Below are positions 7,859 through 16,440 of a stretch of 32,803 nucleotides of DNA, piece after piece. Position 1 is the stretch's first letter. Each line of letters starts with the position of its first letter. The stretch lies in contig NZ_VLNY01000028.1 in assembly GCF_008297975.1 (NCBI RefSeq), positions 1 through 32,803 on the forward strand, given 5' to 3'. Made by a program: the position numbers and the translations under genes. The notes under the pieces are model-generated. The model saw only the letters and a program-made list of their open reading frames with translations, was not told the DNA's origin and made no database searches. Source of the stretch: Antrihabitans cavernicola (GTDB lineage: Bacteria > Actinomycetota > Actinomycetes > Mycobacteriales > Mycobacteriaceae).

Positions 7859-8233
7859 GCTTCTGTTCCGACGGTGGTGCGATAGCGTCGAACGAGCCCA
7901 ACGATGGCTCGGTGAGTGCGCAGCGGAGTTCTCGCCACTGTCGATGGGCCGCCCGCTCTGCGATGTGTATGCCGTCGACGATCGCCGCCGCCCCTGCCCT
8001 GTCGTGTGAACGCAGTCTGCCACGCAAACCTGAGGATCAGCCCGAGCGAGAGCTGTTCGACGATCTACCTGTGGCAAGGACGCTCTTGGCAACCGGAACG
8101 CGGGATCAGGGTCGCGCGGGTAACCAGGAATTGGGGTCACCCGCCAACACGTGGAGACCTGCCGGGGGCGAGAGCGAGAGCTTGTGGCCTGCGATGCATT
8201 TCTCGCCGGAGATGGGTTGTGCAGCAACAGACC
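7859..8233. other. Intergenic stretch without a recognisable gene
   Basis: Several frames stay open, as expected at this GC content, but none has a good ribosome site or a sequence I recognise. It lies between the broken CsbD gene and the unknown minus-strand gene and may hold further decayed DNA. The preceding stretch 7528-7685 contains only a short self-complementary GGCGCCGGCGCC at 7599-7610, which might act in termination after the plus-strand gene; this is weak. Confidence 0.4.
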
Positions 8234-8644
8234 TCAGGCAATGCGGCGTGGCGAATAGTGCTTGGTTCCATCATGATTCGCCGGCCCCGCAGTTCGGATC
8301 GACGCTTTCTCACGCGTTGACGTCGTGGCAGCCGTCTCGGCTGGTGGTTCGACGGTGCTCGGTGTGGCGCGTTCGGGGAGACCGGGCAATGCGATCCGAA
8401 TGGTGATGACGTCGCGTCTTACGGTGATCTCGCTGCTCGCATAGTGCTGTTCCGTGGTGGTCTGTTCGACGAGGCGCCGGATGGTCTTTTCGATGAGGGC
8501 GCTGTGCCGTTTGGACAGCACGATGACGGCGAGGGTGTCGGGCTGCAGAATCTCGAGTGCCGAGTACCGGGACACCCGCACGTCGGGGTGTCCCGCGAGT
8601 TCGAGATTGGCGATCATGTCTTTGATATCGGCGATAACGGTCAT
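8234..8644 (-). CDS. Conserved-looking small protein of unknown function
   Basis: The 136-residue product begins MTVIADIKDMIANLELAGHP and stays well structured to about residue 95, with a strand-rich DTLAVIVLSK, a helix IEKTIRRLVEQTTTEQHY and strands EITVRRDVITIRIALPG. A polar Thr/Ala/Glu-rich tail follows. No signal peptide or membrane helix is seen, so it is probably cytosolic. The start is set by AAGG 6 bp upstream of the ATG. I do not recognise the family. It lies 155 bp downstream of PEPCK on the same strand and could be cotranscribed, although the gap is long. The gap 8645-8799 shows nothing else clear. Confidence 0.6.
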   Translation of the reverse strand: MTVIADIKDMIANLELAGHPDVRVSRYSALEILQPDTLAVIVLSKRHSALIEKTIRRLVEQTTTEQHYASSEITVRRDVITIRIALPGLPERATPSTVEPPAETAATTSTREKASIRTAGPANHDGTKHYSPRRIA

Positions 8645-8799
8645 GGTGTTCCTTACCCTTCTTGCAGGTGATTGATGGACGAATGTGCTGCGATGCGAAC
8701 AAATTCGACAGCAGCGGCCGGCGGGCTCAGCATCGGCATACCGGTCGCGGATTCGAGTTGCGCTCGAGTCCTGCGGATGCCGATGCGCGTGTGGGTCGG

Positions 8800-10635
8800 T
8801 CAGTGAGAGTGCATTCTGCGTTCGAGTGCTTCGAACTCGTCGCGCACACCGGACGGCAGCTTGTCGCCGATGAACTCGAACCACTCCTCGATGAGCGGAA
8901 TTTCCTTCTTCCACTCCTCGACGTCCACCTTGAGCGACTCGTCGACATCGGCGGCCTCCACGTCGAGGCCCTCGAGGTTGATCTGCGCGGCGGTCGGCAC
9001 ATAGCCCACCGGCGTCGACTCGCCCTCCGCGGCGCCCTCGATGCGGTTCACGATCCACTCCAGCACGCGGGAGTTCTCACCGAATCCGGGCCACAGGAAG
9101 CGACCGTCGTCGCCGCGACGGAACCAGTTGACGTAGAAGATCTTCGGGAGCTTCTGCGCGTCGGCGTTCTTGCCCAGGTTGATCCAGTGGTTGACGTAGT
9201 CGCCGACGTGGTAGCCGAGGAACGGAATCATCGCCATCGGGTCACGGCGCACCGATCCGACCTTGCCTTCGGCGGCGGCGGTCTGCTCGGAGCTCATCGT
9301 CGCGCCCATGAACACGCCGTGCTGCCAGTCCAGCGACTCGGTCACCAACGGAACCGTGGTCTTGCGGCGACCACCGAAGAGGATCGCCGAGATCGGCACA
9401 CCCTGCGGGTCGTCCCATTCCGGAGCCAGTGTGGGGCACTGCGACATCGGGGTGCAGTAGCGCGAGTTCGGGTGCGCCGCTTTCTCTTCCGACTCGCGAT
9501 CCCAGTCGTGACCCTTCCAGTCGATCAGGTGGTCGGGGTCGCCTTCGAGACCTTCCCACCAGACGTCACCATTGTCGGTCAGCGCGACGTTGGTGTAGAC
9601 GGTGTTGCCCGCTTCCACCGTCTTCATCGCATTGGGATTCGACGACCAGTTGGTGCCGGGCGCGACGCCGAAGAAGCCGAACTCCGGGTTCACCGCGTAG
9701 AGGCGGCCGTCGTCACCGAAACGCATCCAGGCGATGTCGTCGCCCAAGGTCTCCGCACGCCAGCCGGGGATGGTCGGCTCGATCATCGCGAGGTTGGTCT
9801 TGCCGCACGCACTGGGGAAGGCCGCGGCGACGTAGTAGTTCTTGTTCTCCGGGCTGATCAGCTTGAGGATCAGCATGTGCTCGGCCAGCCAGCCCTCGTC
9901 GTGGGCCATGGCCGACGCGATGCGCAGCGAGTAGCACTTCTTACCCAGCAGCGCGTTGCCGCCGTAGCCGGAACCGTAGGAGATGATCTCGCGGTCCTCG
10001 GGGAAATGGGTGATGTATTTGGTGTCGCTGCAGGGCCACGGCACGTCGGCCTGGCCCTCGGCGAGCGGTGCGCCCACCGAGTGCAGCGCCTTCACGAACG
10101 GGCGGTCGGTGCCCAGCTTCTCCAGCGCCGCGGTACCCATCCGGGTCATCACGCGCATCGACACCACGACGTACTCGGAGTCGGTGATCTCGACACCCAG
10201 CTTGGGGTCGGCGGCACCGAGCGGGCCCATGCAGAACGGCACCACATACATGGTGCGGCCCTTCATCGCGCCACGGAACAGGTCGGTCAGGGTTGCGCGC
10301 ATCTCGGTCGGATCGACCCAGTTGTTGGTCGGGCCTGCATCGGCCTCGTTGCGCGAACAGATGTAGGTGCGGGACTCGACGCGTGCGACATCGGTCGGGT
10401 CGGACAGCGCGAGGAACGAGTTCGGCTTCTTGTCCGGGTTGAGCTGCTGGAACGTACCCGCGGTCACCAGGTGACTGGTCAGGCGATCCCATTCCTCGTC
10501 GGAGCCGTCGGCGAACACAACACGATCCGGTTGTGTGAGCTCGGCAACTTCGCGCACCCACGCAAGCAACTCGGCATGCCGAGTCGGGGCCTGAACGTGA
10601 GTGTCGGTGCCGTCTGGGATGGTCGCTGACGTCAT
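8800..10635 (-). CDS. pckG: Phosphoenolpyruvate carboxykinase, GTP-type
   Basis: The 611-residue enzyme catalyses oxaloacetate + GTP to phosphoenolpyruvate + GDP + CO2 (EC 4.1.1.32), the entry step of gluconeogenesis; in mycobacteria it can also run anaplerotically. Motifs seen: the P-loop [13 protein letters not shown] at about residues 272-284 with the GTP-PEPCK active cysteine, the metal-site stretch [20 protein letters not shown], then [12 protein letters not shown], and [20 protein letters not shown]. Length fits the actinobacterial family (about 606-611). The start MTSATIPDG is set by AGGAGG 5 bp upstream; about 160 nt of leader separate it from the predicted transcription start in module C. 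It stands as its own transcription unit. Confidence 0.97.
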   Translation of the reverse strand: MTSATIPDGTDTHVQAPTRHAELLAWVREVAELTQPDRVVFADGSDEEWDRLTSHLVTAGTFQQLNPDKKPNSFLALSDPTDVARVESRTYICSRNEADAGPTNNWVDPTEMRATLTDLFRGAMKGRTMYVVPFCMGPLGAADPKLGVEITDSEYVVVSMRVMTRMGTAALEKLGTDRPFVKALHSVGAPLAEGQADVPWPCSDTKYITHFPEDREIISYGSGYGGNALLGKKCYSLRIASAMAHDEGWLAEHMLILKLISPENKNYYVAAAFPSACGKTNLAMIEPTIPGWRAETLGDDIAWMRFGDDGRLYAVNPEFGFFGVAPGTNWSSNPNAMKTVEAGNTVYTNVALTDNGDVWWEGLEGDPDHLIDWKGHDWDRESEEKAAHPNSRYCTPMSQCPTLAPEWDDPQGVPISAILFGGRRKTTVPLVTESLDWQHGVFMGATMSSEQTAAAEGKVGSVRRDPMAMIPFLGYHVGDYVNHWINLGKNADAQKLPKIFYVNWFRRGDDGRFLWPGFGENSRVLEWIVNRIEGAAEGESTPVGYVPTAAQINLEGLDVEAADVDESLKVDVEEWKKEIPLIEEWFEFIGDKLPSGVRDEFEALERRMHSH

Positions 10636-10780
10636 TGGGTCCTCCTGGAGTGAGCAAGCCTCGAACGGGTTCATCAAGCCGCAGATCTCGACGATGAGAT
10701 TGACGGGCGCTAGTTCGCGCGGTTTGCCCAGTTCGTCGGCTACCCACCCGCGTGATGCACCGGCGAATCCCGAAGCAAAT

Positions 10781-10864
10781 CGCAATCATTGCGATACCGC
10801 AACTATATTCGTCACCGGCGTGATGCGGCAAGGCTCGTTCGCAATTGCTCAACGAATTCTCAGG
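10781..10864 (-). promoter_or_regulatory. Promoter-operator module C (PEPCK)
   Basis: CGCAATCATTGCG (10781-10793) is a perfect-arm 13-mer. The minus-strand promoter reads -35 TTGCCG (10826-10831), 18-bp spacer, -10 TATAGT (10802-10807), the same architecture as modules A and D. The second palindrome expected 29 bp away is degraded here (10810-10822). The segment CAACGAATTCTCAGG (10850-10864) is identical to one in module A and corresponds to the MarR start with ATG changed to ACG, lying 19 bp beyond the -35 box rather than 20. Confidence 0.7.
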
Positions 10865-10898
10865 GCACCGGGTGACGTGATCTTGTTCGCTGCAAACG

Positions 10899-11999
10899 TC
10901 ATGCTCGCCGGTGATGGTGTGAATTGCGTTGCGCTAGGCGGTTCGTCGATTCCAGACCCGTGACGCGACGCACGAATCGGCCTGTGCTGCGCAGCGCTGC
11001 CTCACCTTCCGGAGTGATCTTGGCGGAGAGTGGGAAGTCGTGCACCTGGCGGTCCCACACGTGCAACTCGCAGGGTGTGCCTGCTTCGATCAGACGCTGG
11101 GCCATCATTTCGGCGTCGGCGCGGAGCAGTTCGTTTTCGCCGACGTGGATCAGTACGGGTGGCATCCCGGAGAGGTCTTGTTCCACGGGCGAGAGCAGCG
11201 GTCCGGCTGTGCAGTCCACGCTGACGGCTGCCTGCGAGGTCTCGATGTGTTTCGCCAATGCGACCACGGCATCGTGGGAGAACATGGTGTTGTCCGAGTT
11301 GGCCGAGTCGGCGACCTTGTGCGCGATGTCGGCGTCGGTCAGCGGAGAGAACACGGCGAGACCGGCCGGCGCGGGAATGTTTTCGTTCAACAGTTGCAAA
11401 GCTGTCATGAAGACCAGGTAACCGCCTGCCGAGTCGCCGCAGATGGTGATGTCGGCGGAGCCGTAACCGATGTCGAGCAGGTGGCGGTAGCCGTCCAGGC
11501 AATCCTGGAGAGCGGTGGTGACGGGATGGCCCGGCAGCATCCGGTATTCGACGTTGAGTGCTGGCGCGCCGCTGAATTTCGACAATCGTGCCACTGTGCC
11601 TCGGTGTGTGTTGAGTCCGCAGGCGATGAATGCGCCGCCGTGTAGATACAGGATCGCTCGAGAGGTGTCGGCGCCGTCGGCGCGAACCCATTCCCCCTCG
11701 CACTGGGGAAGCTGCACCGGCAGCACCGAAGTCCGTGCCGGAGCGGGCAGCCACGCTGCTACCCGATCCACGATCGACGGCCAAGCACGTTGCGTGTTGT
11801 GTGCCCACACACCGAGCGCGGGTCTGATCAGACGTGAAGCGAAGACCGATACCAGCTTCGACTGGGCAGACGCGCCATGGTGCCACTCCCGTACGAAGAG
11901 CGGCGTGAGGTCAGCCCCTGCGACACGCTTTCGAGGCGTGGTTGTCTCCAGAGTTTGGTCGGGCAAGGAGATGGGTGGAGTCGAAGAATAGTTCGGCAT
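10899..11999 (-). CDS. Alpha/beta-hydrolase, hormone-sensitive-lipase (class IV) type esterase
   Basis: The 366-residue hydrolase has the oxyanion motif LYLHGGAF, the nucleophile elbow GDSAGGYL, a late acidic segment (LIHVGENELLRADAE) and the catalytic histidine in VHDFPLS. These are the marks of HSL-type esterases, which cleave short to medium acyl esters in the cytosol. No signal peptide is seen. The start MPNYSSTPP has GGAGG about 10 bp upstream. It is the last gene of the GH15-SDR-small protein-esterase operon, 21 bp after its neighbour. The actual substrate is unknown. Confidence 0.9.
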   Translation of the reverse strand: MPNYSSTPPISLPDQTLETTTPRKRVAGADLTPLFVREWHHGASAQSKLVSVFASRLIRPALGVWAHNTQRAWPSIVDRVAAWLPAPARTSVLPVQLPQCEGEWVRADGADTSRAILYLHGGAFIACGLNTHRGTVARLSKFSGAPALNVEYRMLPGHPVTTALQDCLDGYRHLLDIGYGSADITICGDSAGGYLVFMTALQLLNENIPAPAGLAVFSPLTDADIAHKVADSANSDNTMFSHDAVVALAKHIETSQAAVSVDCTAGPLLSPVEQDLSGMPPVLIHVGENELLRADAEMMAQRLIEAGTPCELHVWDRQVHDFPLSAKITPEGEAALRSTGRFVRRVTGLESTNRLAQRNSHHHRRA

Positions 12000-12020
12000 C
12001 TCTCGGATACCTCCGTGTGG

Positions 12021-12404
12021 TCATAGCGTCGGGTCGTGCGGCGACCGTGGTCCTTTCGGCGCAATGCGTGTCTGGTGGCGAGTTGTTGCGGCATATCCCG
12101 CGGCCGCGAAGCCGGAAGCGACGACGGCGTCGGCGAGGGCGGGTCGGCGACGCGGTTCATCGATTGCGGCGAGGCCCGCCATGCTGGCCGCGTGGATGAT
12201 GTCGACCGCTGTGCTGGCAACGCGAAGGCGGTGTGAGGACTGCCGTCCGGTCGCGGCGGCCTGGACGAGTTGGCGTGCGCCGAGGATGCGGGCGACGAGG
12301 TTGTCGCGACCGTCGAGTGGGCCCGCCGCCGTCCGTGCAACGCGGTGCGGGGCGAGGAGCAGGACGACGCCCCATCCCGCTCGGATCCATGACAACGTAG
12401 TCAT
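12021..12404 (-). CDS. Small protein with hydrophobic segments, unknown function
   Basis: The 127-residue product begins MTTLSWIRAGWGVVLLLAPH, a hydrophobic N-terminus, and has further apolar stretches (IIHAASMAGLAAI and ALADAVVASGFAAAGYAA), so it may be a small membrane protein. The RGLGARQL-like segment (VARILGARQLVQA) recurs in small actinobacterial proteins coded beside SDR genes, but I cannot name the family. Its ATG overlaps the SDR stop as ATGA, which fixes the start and implies translational coupling. The esterase follows 21 bp later. Confidence 0.7.
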   Translation of the reverse strand: MTTLSWIRAGWGVVLLLAPHRVARTAAGPLDGRDNLVARILGARQLVQAAATGRQSSHRLRVASTAVDIIHAASMAGLAAIDEPRRRPALADAVVASGFAAAGYAATTRHQTRIAPKGPRSPHDPTL

Positions 12405-13417
12405 CGACGCGCCCGTCCCATCGCCAGTGCTGTGGCGCCTGCCAGCAGACCGGCTGCTGCGCCGATCAGGCCGTGGTGGTGCGATGCCCACAGTTGCGGG
12501 CTGATGCCCACCGATTTGTTGTCGAAGATGCCGTGCGCCCCGAAGTCTCGGGCGTTTGTGCCGTCGGCCGGTTCCCAGAGGTTCACCGGTGCGTCCGGTG
12601 GCTGCGGTTGGTCGGTTTGTTGGGAGGCGAATCCGGTCCGGGCCAGGTATCGATCGAGCAGGCCGGGTGCGATCGCGTTGGCGATGAGTGTTCCGGCTGT
12701 GCTTGCGCCGACCCAGTACTCGCGTCGCGCAGGATGATCTGCCGCATGGAGTACGCCGCGGGCGGCGACTTCGGGTTGATAGATCGGCGGAACCGGTTGA
12801 GCTTGATTGGGAAGCCTGGAGAGCACCCAGGAGAACTGTGGGGTGTTGACCGCGGGCATCTGCACCATCGTCACCCGTACGCTGCTGTTCTCGTGCAACA
12901 GTTCACAACGCAATGACTCGTGGAAGCCCTGGATGGCGTGTTTGGCGCCGCAGTAGGCGCTCTGCAACGGGATACCGCGGTACGCGAGCGCGGAGCCGAC
13001 CTGGACGATGGTCCCGGCGTTGCGTGGGCGCATTCGTCGCAGCGCCGCCATGGTGGCGTACACGTACCCCAGGTAGCTCACCTCGGTGACCCGCTTGTAT
13101 TCCTGCGCGGTGATCTCGGTGAACGGGGAGAACACGGAGGTGAAGGCGACGTTGACCCACACGTCGATCGGTCCGAACGTCTCTTCAGTCAGGGCGGCTG
13201 CCGCCTCGACCTGATCGGGGTCGGAGACGTCGGTCGGTATCTGGAGGGCGACGCCGCCGCCTGCACGCACGTCGGCTGCGGCGCCGGCGAGGCCGGTTTC
13301 GCCTCGCGCGATCAGCGCAACGTGCGCGCCGCGGGCACCGAATGCTTTCGCGGTGGCGCGGCCGATACCGCCGCTCGCGCCGGTGACGACGACGACCTGA
13401 TGTGGCTTGTGCGGCAT
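12401..13417 (-). CDS. Short-chain dehydrogenase/reductase with C-terminal membrane segment
   Basis: The 338-residue protein has the SDR nucleotide site VVTGASGGIGRATA, then VNVAF in place of the usual NNAG, the catalytic serine in QVGSALAYRG, and YCGAK with the catalytic Tyr and Lys. The Rossmann domain ends near residue 250. An extension of about 80 residues follows, ending in a hydrophobic helix (LIGAAAGLLAGATALAMG), which makes it longer than classical SDRs and possibly membrane-attached. GAGGAG precedes the ATG. The gene starts 40 bp after the GH15 stop in the same operon. NAD(P)H-dependent oxidation or reduction is expected; the substrate is unknown. Confidence 0.92.
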   Translation of the reverse strand: MPHKPHQVVVVTGASGGIGRATAKAFGARGAHVALIARGETGLAGAAADVRAGGGVALQIPTDVSDPDQVEAAAALTEETFGPIDVWVNVAFTSVFSPFTEITAQEYKRVTEVSYLGYVYATMAALRRMRPRNAGTIVQVGSALAYRGIPLQSAYCGAKHAIQGFHESLRCELLHENSSVRVTMVQMPAVNTPQFSWVLSRLPNQAQPVPPIYQPEVAARGVLHAADHPARREYWVGASTAGTLIANAIAPGLLDRYLARTGFASQQTDQPQPPDAPVNLWEPADGTNARDFGAHGIFDNKSVGISPQLWASHHHGLIGAAAGLLAGATALAMGRARR

Positions 13418-13457
13418 GCTGTGCTCCTCGGTGTAGTGCTACGCGGTGGCGGAAAGC

Positions 13458-15287
13458 TCATGGTTGGGGCCACGGTTGGGTGAGTCGGTGGGCTGATTCG
13501 AAGAAGACGGCGTGGACGAAGGCCTGCGGGAGATTGCCGCGTAGTTGGCGTTGCCCGATGTCGTATTCCTCGGTGAAGAGCCCGGGTGGCCCGCACGCGG
13601 CGCGGTTGCGTTCGAACCAGCGAAGCGCGGCGAGTTCGTTGCCTTGTTGGTGATCGGCGAGTGCCATCAGGAAGCCGCACAGCGAAAACGCGCCTTCCGA
13701 TTCGGCAAGCGGACGATCGTCTTGCCGGAACCGGTACACATAGCCCTCGTCGCTCAGGTCGGTGCGTACCGCCTCGAGTGTTGCTCGGGTTCGTGGATCA
13801 TCGGCCGGGACAGCGCCCCGGATTGCAGGCATCAACAGGGCGGCGTCGACGCGGGGATCCTCGGGGCTTCGTTGCCAGCGCCCCGAGGGGTGTCGGCAGT
13901 CCCGTGTGGTGTCGGCTACGAGCATGTCGGCCATTTGGTTCCACTCCGCGTTCTGACGGGCAGGCGCAAGGGCAGCGGCCGCGCGAAGTCCGGCCGCGCA
14001 GGCAAGTCGGGAATGCGCCCAGCGAGCGTTGTCGAGCTCCCAAATACCGGCATCCGGTTCGCCCCATCGTTTCTCGATCGCGTCGACCGTGGCTTCGACC
14101 GCCCGCCACTGCTCGGCGTCGAGGCAGTCCAGTCGCCCCGCCGCAGCGAACAGCAACAGCGCCTCACCGAACGCGTCGAGTTGGAATTGGTCGTTGACCC
14201 AGTTGCCGGTCTTGGCACTCCCACCGGGATACCCGGGCAGATTCAGGGTGTGTTCGTCGGGGACCGCGCCACCGGTGATGGTGTAGGCGGGTTTGAGGGT
14301 CGGGCCGTCGTCGAGGATGCGCGCGGCAACGAACGCGACGGCGTCGTCGAGGAGCGGATACGCGCCGGCGGCGGCGATCGCCTGACCGGCGTAGCACTGG
14401 TCGCGGATCCAGGAGTAGCGGTAGTCGTAGTTGCGGCCCTGTTCAGCGCGTTCGGGCAGCGACATGGTGGCCGCGGCCACCATGCCGCCTCCGGCGCTGG
14501 TCATGCCTCGCAATACGGCGTACGAGTGTTGGGTATCACGGTCGGCGAGAGTGCCCGCGAAATCGGGGACCGCGGCCTCCCAGGCCTGTTCGGTTGCTCG
14601 CCACGCGATCGCGGGATCGACGCTGGCGTGGGGGAGCGGCCGGTCCGCCAGTTCCAACACCAAATCGTGGCAACGGCCTTCGGCGACGTCGATAACGGTC
14701 TCCAGGGTGCCGTCGGCCAACGTGCGCGTTGTTCCGGCCCCGGTCCACCGCAACCGGAGCGAACCGCTCCGGGCGGTGACAACCCCGTCTCGACTGGACA
14801 CTTGCTGCATCCGATGTTCACCGAATTCGGCCCGGGCGTTCAGTGTCACTCGCACCTGGGCGTCACCCTCGACCGCAACGATGCGGCGCAGCACAACTGC
14901 GGTGTTCGGATCCCCCGGGAAGGCGAGGGCCTCTCGGCATTCGATGATTCCGGTGTCGGTGACCCACCTCGACCGCCAGATCAGCGACCGGTCCTCGTAG
15001 TGGCCGCCCCAGACGAACCGCACGTGTGCTGGTGTGACCGCATATCCGCCGGTCCCTCCGATCAGGGCGGAGAACACCGCCGACGAGTCCCACCGCGGCG
15101 CGCACATCCACACGAAATCCCCGCGTGGGCCGACCAGGATCCCGCGTTCGCCGTCGGCGAGAAGGGCGTATTCACGTAGAACGTGGGGTGCGAACGCTGT
15201 TGCTGCCGAAAGATATTCGGTGGGGGGGCGGTCAGTCGGTGTGGCTGTGGCATCGATCGAGCCAGCGACTATGGGTCCGATGGTCAT
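13458..15287 (-). CDS. Glycoside hydrolase family 15 (glucoamylase/trehalase-like)
   Basis: The 609-residue enzyme has an N-terminal beta-sandwich part and a C-terminal helical barrel. Active-site blocks of GH15 are visible: GRNYDYRYSWIRDQCYAG at about 280-300, EPDAGIWELDNARWAHSR at about 407-425 with the likely general-acid Glu in GIWE, and a late FTEEYD. Family members release glucose from alpha-glucans, or split trehalose in actinobacteria. No signal peptide is seen, which favours an intracellular polymer or trehalose. AGGAGG lies upstream of the ATG. It is first in the operon with SDR, small protein and esterase, about 65 nt below the predicted start in module D. The first residues MTIG match those of the lipoprotein gene. 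Confidence 0.93.
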   Translation of the reverse strand: MTIGPIVAGSIDATATPTDRPPTEYLSAATAFAPHVLREYALLADGERGILVGPRGDFVWMCAPRWDSSAVFSALIGGTGGYAVTPAHVRFVWGGHYEDRSLIWRSRWVTDTGIIECREALAFPGDPNTAVVLRRIVAVEGDAQVRVTLNARAEFGEHRMQQVSSRDGVVTARSGSLRLRWTGAGTTRTLADGTLETVIDVAEGRCHDLVLELADRPLPHASVDPAIAWRATEQAWEAAVPDFAGTLADRDTQHSYAVLRGMTSAGGGMVAAATMSLPERAEQGRNYDYRYSWIRDQCYAGQAIAAAGAYPLLDDAVAFVAARILDDGPTLKPAYTITGGAVPDEHTLNLPGYPGGSAKTGNWVNDQFQLDAFGEALLLFAAAGRLDCLDAEQWRAVEATVDAIEKRWGEPDAGIWELDNARWAHSRLACAAGLRAAAALAPARQNAEWNQMADMLVADTTRDCRHPSGRWQRSPEDPRVDAALLMPAIRGAVPADDPRTRATLEAVRTDLSDEGYVYRFRQDDRPLAESEGAFSLCGFLMALADHQQGNELAALRWFERNRAACGPPGLFTEEYDIGQRQLRGNLPQAFVHAVFFESAHRLTQPWPQP

Positions 15288-15288
15288 G

Positions 15289-15409
15289 CGCGGTCCGTCC
15301 TCCTGGAAGTCGAGTAAAGATGGAGACGCTCAATCAGCGCAATAATTGCGCTACCGCAACTATATACGCAATTGTTGCGGTACAGCAAGCGCTCGGTGAT
15401 AATCACACA
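15289..15409 (-). promoter_or_regulatory. Promoter-operator module D between GH15 operon and marR-like gene
   Basis: CGCAATAATTGCG (15338-15350) and CGCAATTGTTGCG (15367-15379) have centres 29 bp apart, with a third half-site CGCAACTATA (15355-15364) between them. The minus-strand promoter reads -35 TTGCTG (15383-15388), 18-bp spacer, -10 TATAGT (15359-15364). One palindrome sits in the spacer and one near the start point. The divergent marR-like gene begins 31 bp beyond the second palindrome, so the regulator could control both directions. This is the most complete copy of the module. Confidence 0.8.
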
Positions 15410-15907
15410 ATGAACTCTCAGGAACGACTCGACGCGGACATGCGCGCCACCGAAGCGCAGATCGACGCGATGATGCAGGCCGCGCGGGCGCTGATCGGCA
15501 TTGCCGCACAGTCGGTGGCCGAGGTCGAGGATCAGGTCACGCTGCCCCAGTTGAGGGTGTTGGTGTTGGTCGAGAGCCGCGGAACCTTGAACCTCAACAG
15601 GTTGGCCGAAGCGATGGGAATTCATCCGTCCAACGCCACCCGGGCATGCGATCGGCTGGTCGCTATCGGGTTGTTGCAGCGCCGGGAGTCGGCGACGGAC
15701 CGACGTAACTTGGTACTCGAATTGACCGACCGTGGTAAGGATCTGGTGGATTCCGTGATCGCGCACCGCCGCGTGGTCATTGCCGACGTGCTGTCGCGCG
15801 TACCCGAGCGTCGTCGGCGTGGACTTGCAACGGCGATGACGGCATTCGCCGACGGTGCCGGGGAGGCCTTCGCTGACAACGCATGGAAGTTGGGTTGGCC
15901 GAGCTGA
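15410..15907 (+). CDS. MarR-family transcriptional regulator
   Basis: The 165-residue protein has a MarR winged helix: VTLPQLRVLVLVESRG, then recognition helix region NRLAEAMGIHPSNATRACDR and the wing RRESATDRRNLVLELTDRG with the signature D-R-R. The N- and C-terminal helices should form the dimer interface. Proteins of this type bind short palindromes as dimers and are often released by small phenolic or oxidising ligands; no redox cysteine is seen. The start MNSQERLDADM is chosen because earlier in-frame starts lie inside the operator region; the ribosome site is weak. Its position beside the best copy of the palindrome makes it the prime candidate regulator for all six sites in the window (inference). 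Confidence 0.92.
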   Translation: MNSQERLDADMRATEAQIDAMMQAARALIGIAAQSVAEVEDQVTLPQLRVLVLVESRGTLNLNRLAEAMGIHPSNATRACDRLVAIGLLQRRESATDRRNLVLELTDRGKDLVDSVIAHRRVVIADVLSRVPERRRRGLATAMTAFADGAGEAFADNAWKLGWPS

Positions 15908-15957
15908 GTCAGCACCCAGCTTGGCGAGAACCTCAGTTCGGGTGCTGGCTCCGCTAT

Positions 15958-16083
15958 GTGGCTATTTCGGCGATGGTAGCCGCAGGCACGACTCGATCAC
16001 GCGGAAGGCATTCTCGATTCTCATCGCTACGCCTCGGTATCGGGAGGAGCTGGCGTTCGAGGAGCTGCCGCAGATCACCTAGC
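15958..16083 (+). pseudogene. Broken ANTAR-domain gene
   Basis: LDHAEGIL in one frame (15992-16015) continues after a shift as ILIATPRYREELAFEEL and stops at 16081. Compared with the intact ANTAR gene at 16429-16722, which reads VLDQAEGILIASRRCREELAFEEL, the match is near-complete over the core, so this is a broken paralogue on the opposite strand. A few bases are duplicated at the shift, and the C-terminal helix is absent. It lies directly downstream of the marR-like gene. Confidence 0.75.
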
Positions 16084-16428
16084 TGCCGTGGGATGGGCCA
16101 CTGCGCGGGGGAGCCGCGATCACATCTGACCGGAGTTGCCAGTAGCTGCGAGTCGTCGCGGACAATTACCGAGCACAACGCCCGATGATCAAGTACGCCA
16201 ACGCGATTCCTTCGGGTCCCGCGATCGATTGCGGCGATCCTGCGACGGTTCACCCTCACCACCTCACGCCCGGTCTGCGCAGCGATGCTCGACGTGAGCA
16301 CGCGGGAGGTGAGGTAACGGCTCCTTGCGTACCCCGGAACCCTTGGTGTGCAACCATTTTCCGACTGGCATTGCGGGTTCTCGACCGCGGAGTTCGGTCA
16401 CCGGTGTGGGTCTAGATCGGGTGCAGGT
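16084..16428. other. Stretch without an intact gene; possible STAS-domain trace
   Basis: No intact gene is supported. On the plus strand near 16148-16188, LRVVADNYRAQRPMI recalls the end of STAS-domain anti-sigma antagonist proteins, but it is too short to be sure. Towards the right end the 15-mer GGTCTAGATCGGGTG is repeated in tandem (16409-16423 and 16426-16440), the second copy containing the stop codon of the intact ANTAR gene. Confidence 0.35.
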
Positions 16429-16440
16429 CTAGATCGGGTG
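16409..16440. repeat. 15-bp tandem direct repeat
   Basis: GGTCTAGATCGGGTG occurs twice with 2 bp (CA) between, a 17-bp period. The second copy provides the last codons and the TAG stop of the ANTAR gene read on the minus strand. It looks like a small slippage duplication. Confidence 0.9.

Noticed and set aside
8662-10629. 655-codon plus-strand open frame opposite PEPCK
   Set aside because: PEPCK on the minus strand has every family motif; the opposite frame is only a high-GC shadow.
5200-10945. Similar strings GATTGCGTTGCGCT near 5205 and GAATTGCGTTGCGCT near 10921, considered as extra operators
   Set aside because: Both lie in or at the ends of minus-strand coding sequence and lack the palindrome; probably coincidence of codons.
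12909-12920. CGCAATGACTCG inside the SDR gene, considered as an operator
   Set aside because: One arm does not match, and it lies in coding sequence without a partner at 29 bp.
13545-15179. 544-codon plus-strand open frame opposite GH15
   Set aside because: Shadow of the GH15 gene, with no domain or ribosome site.
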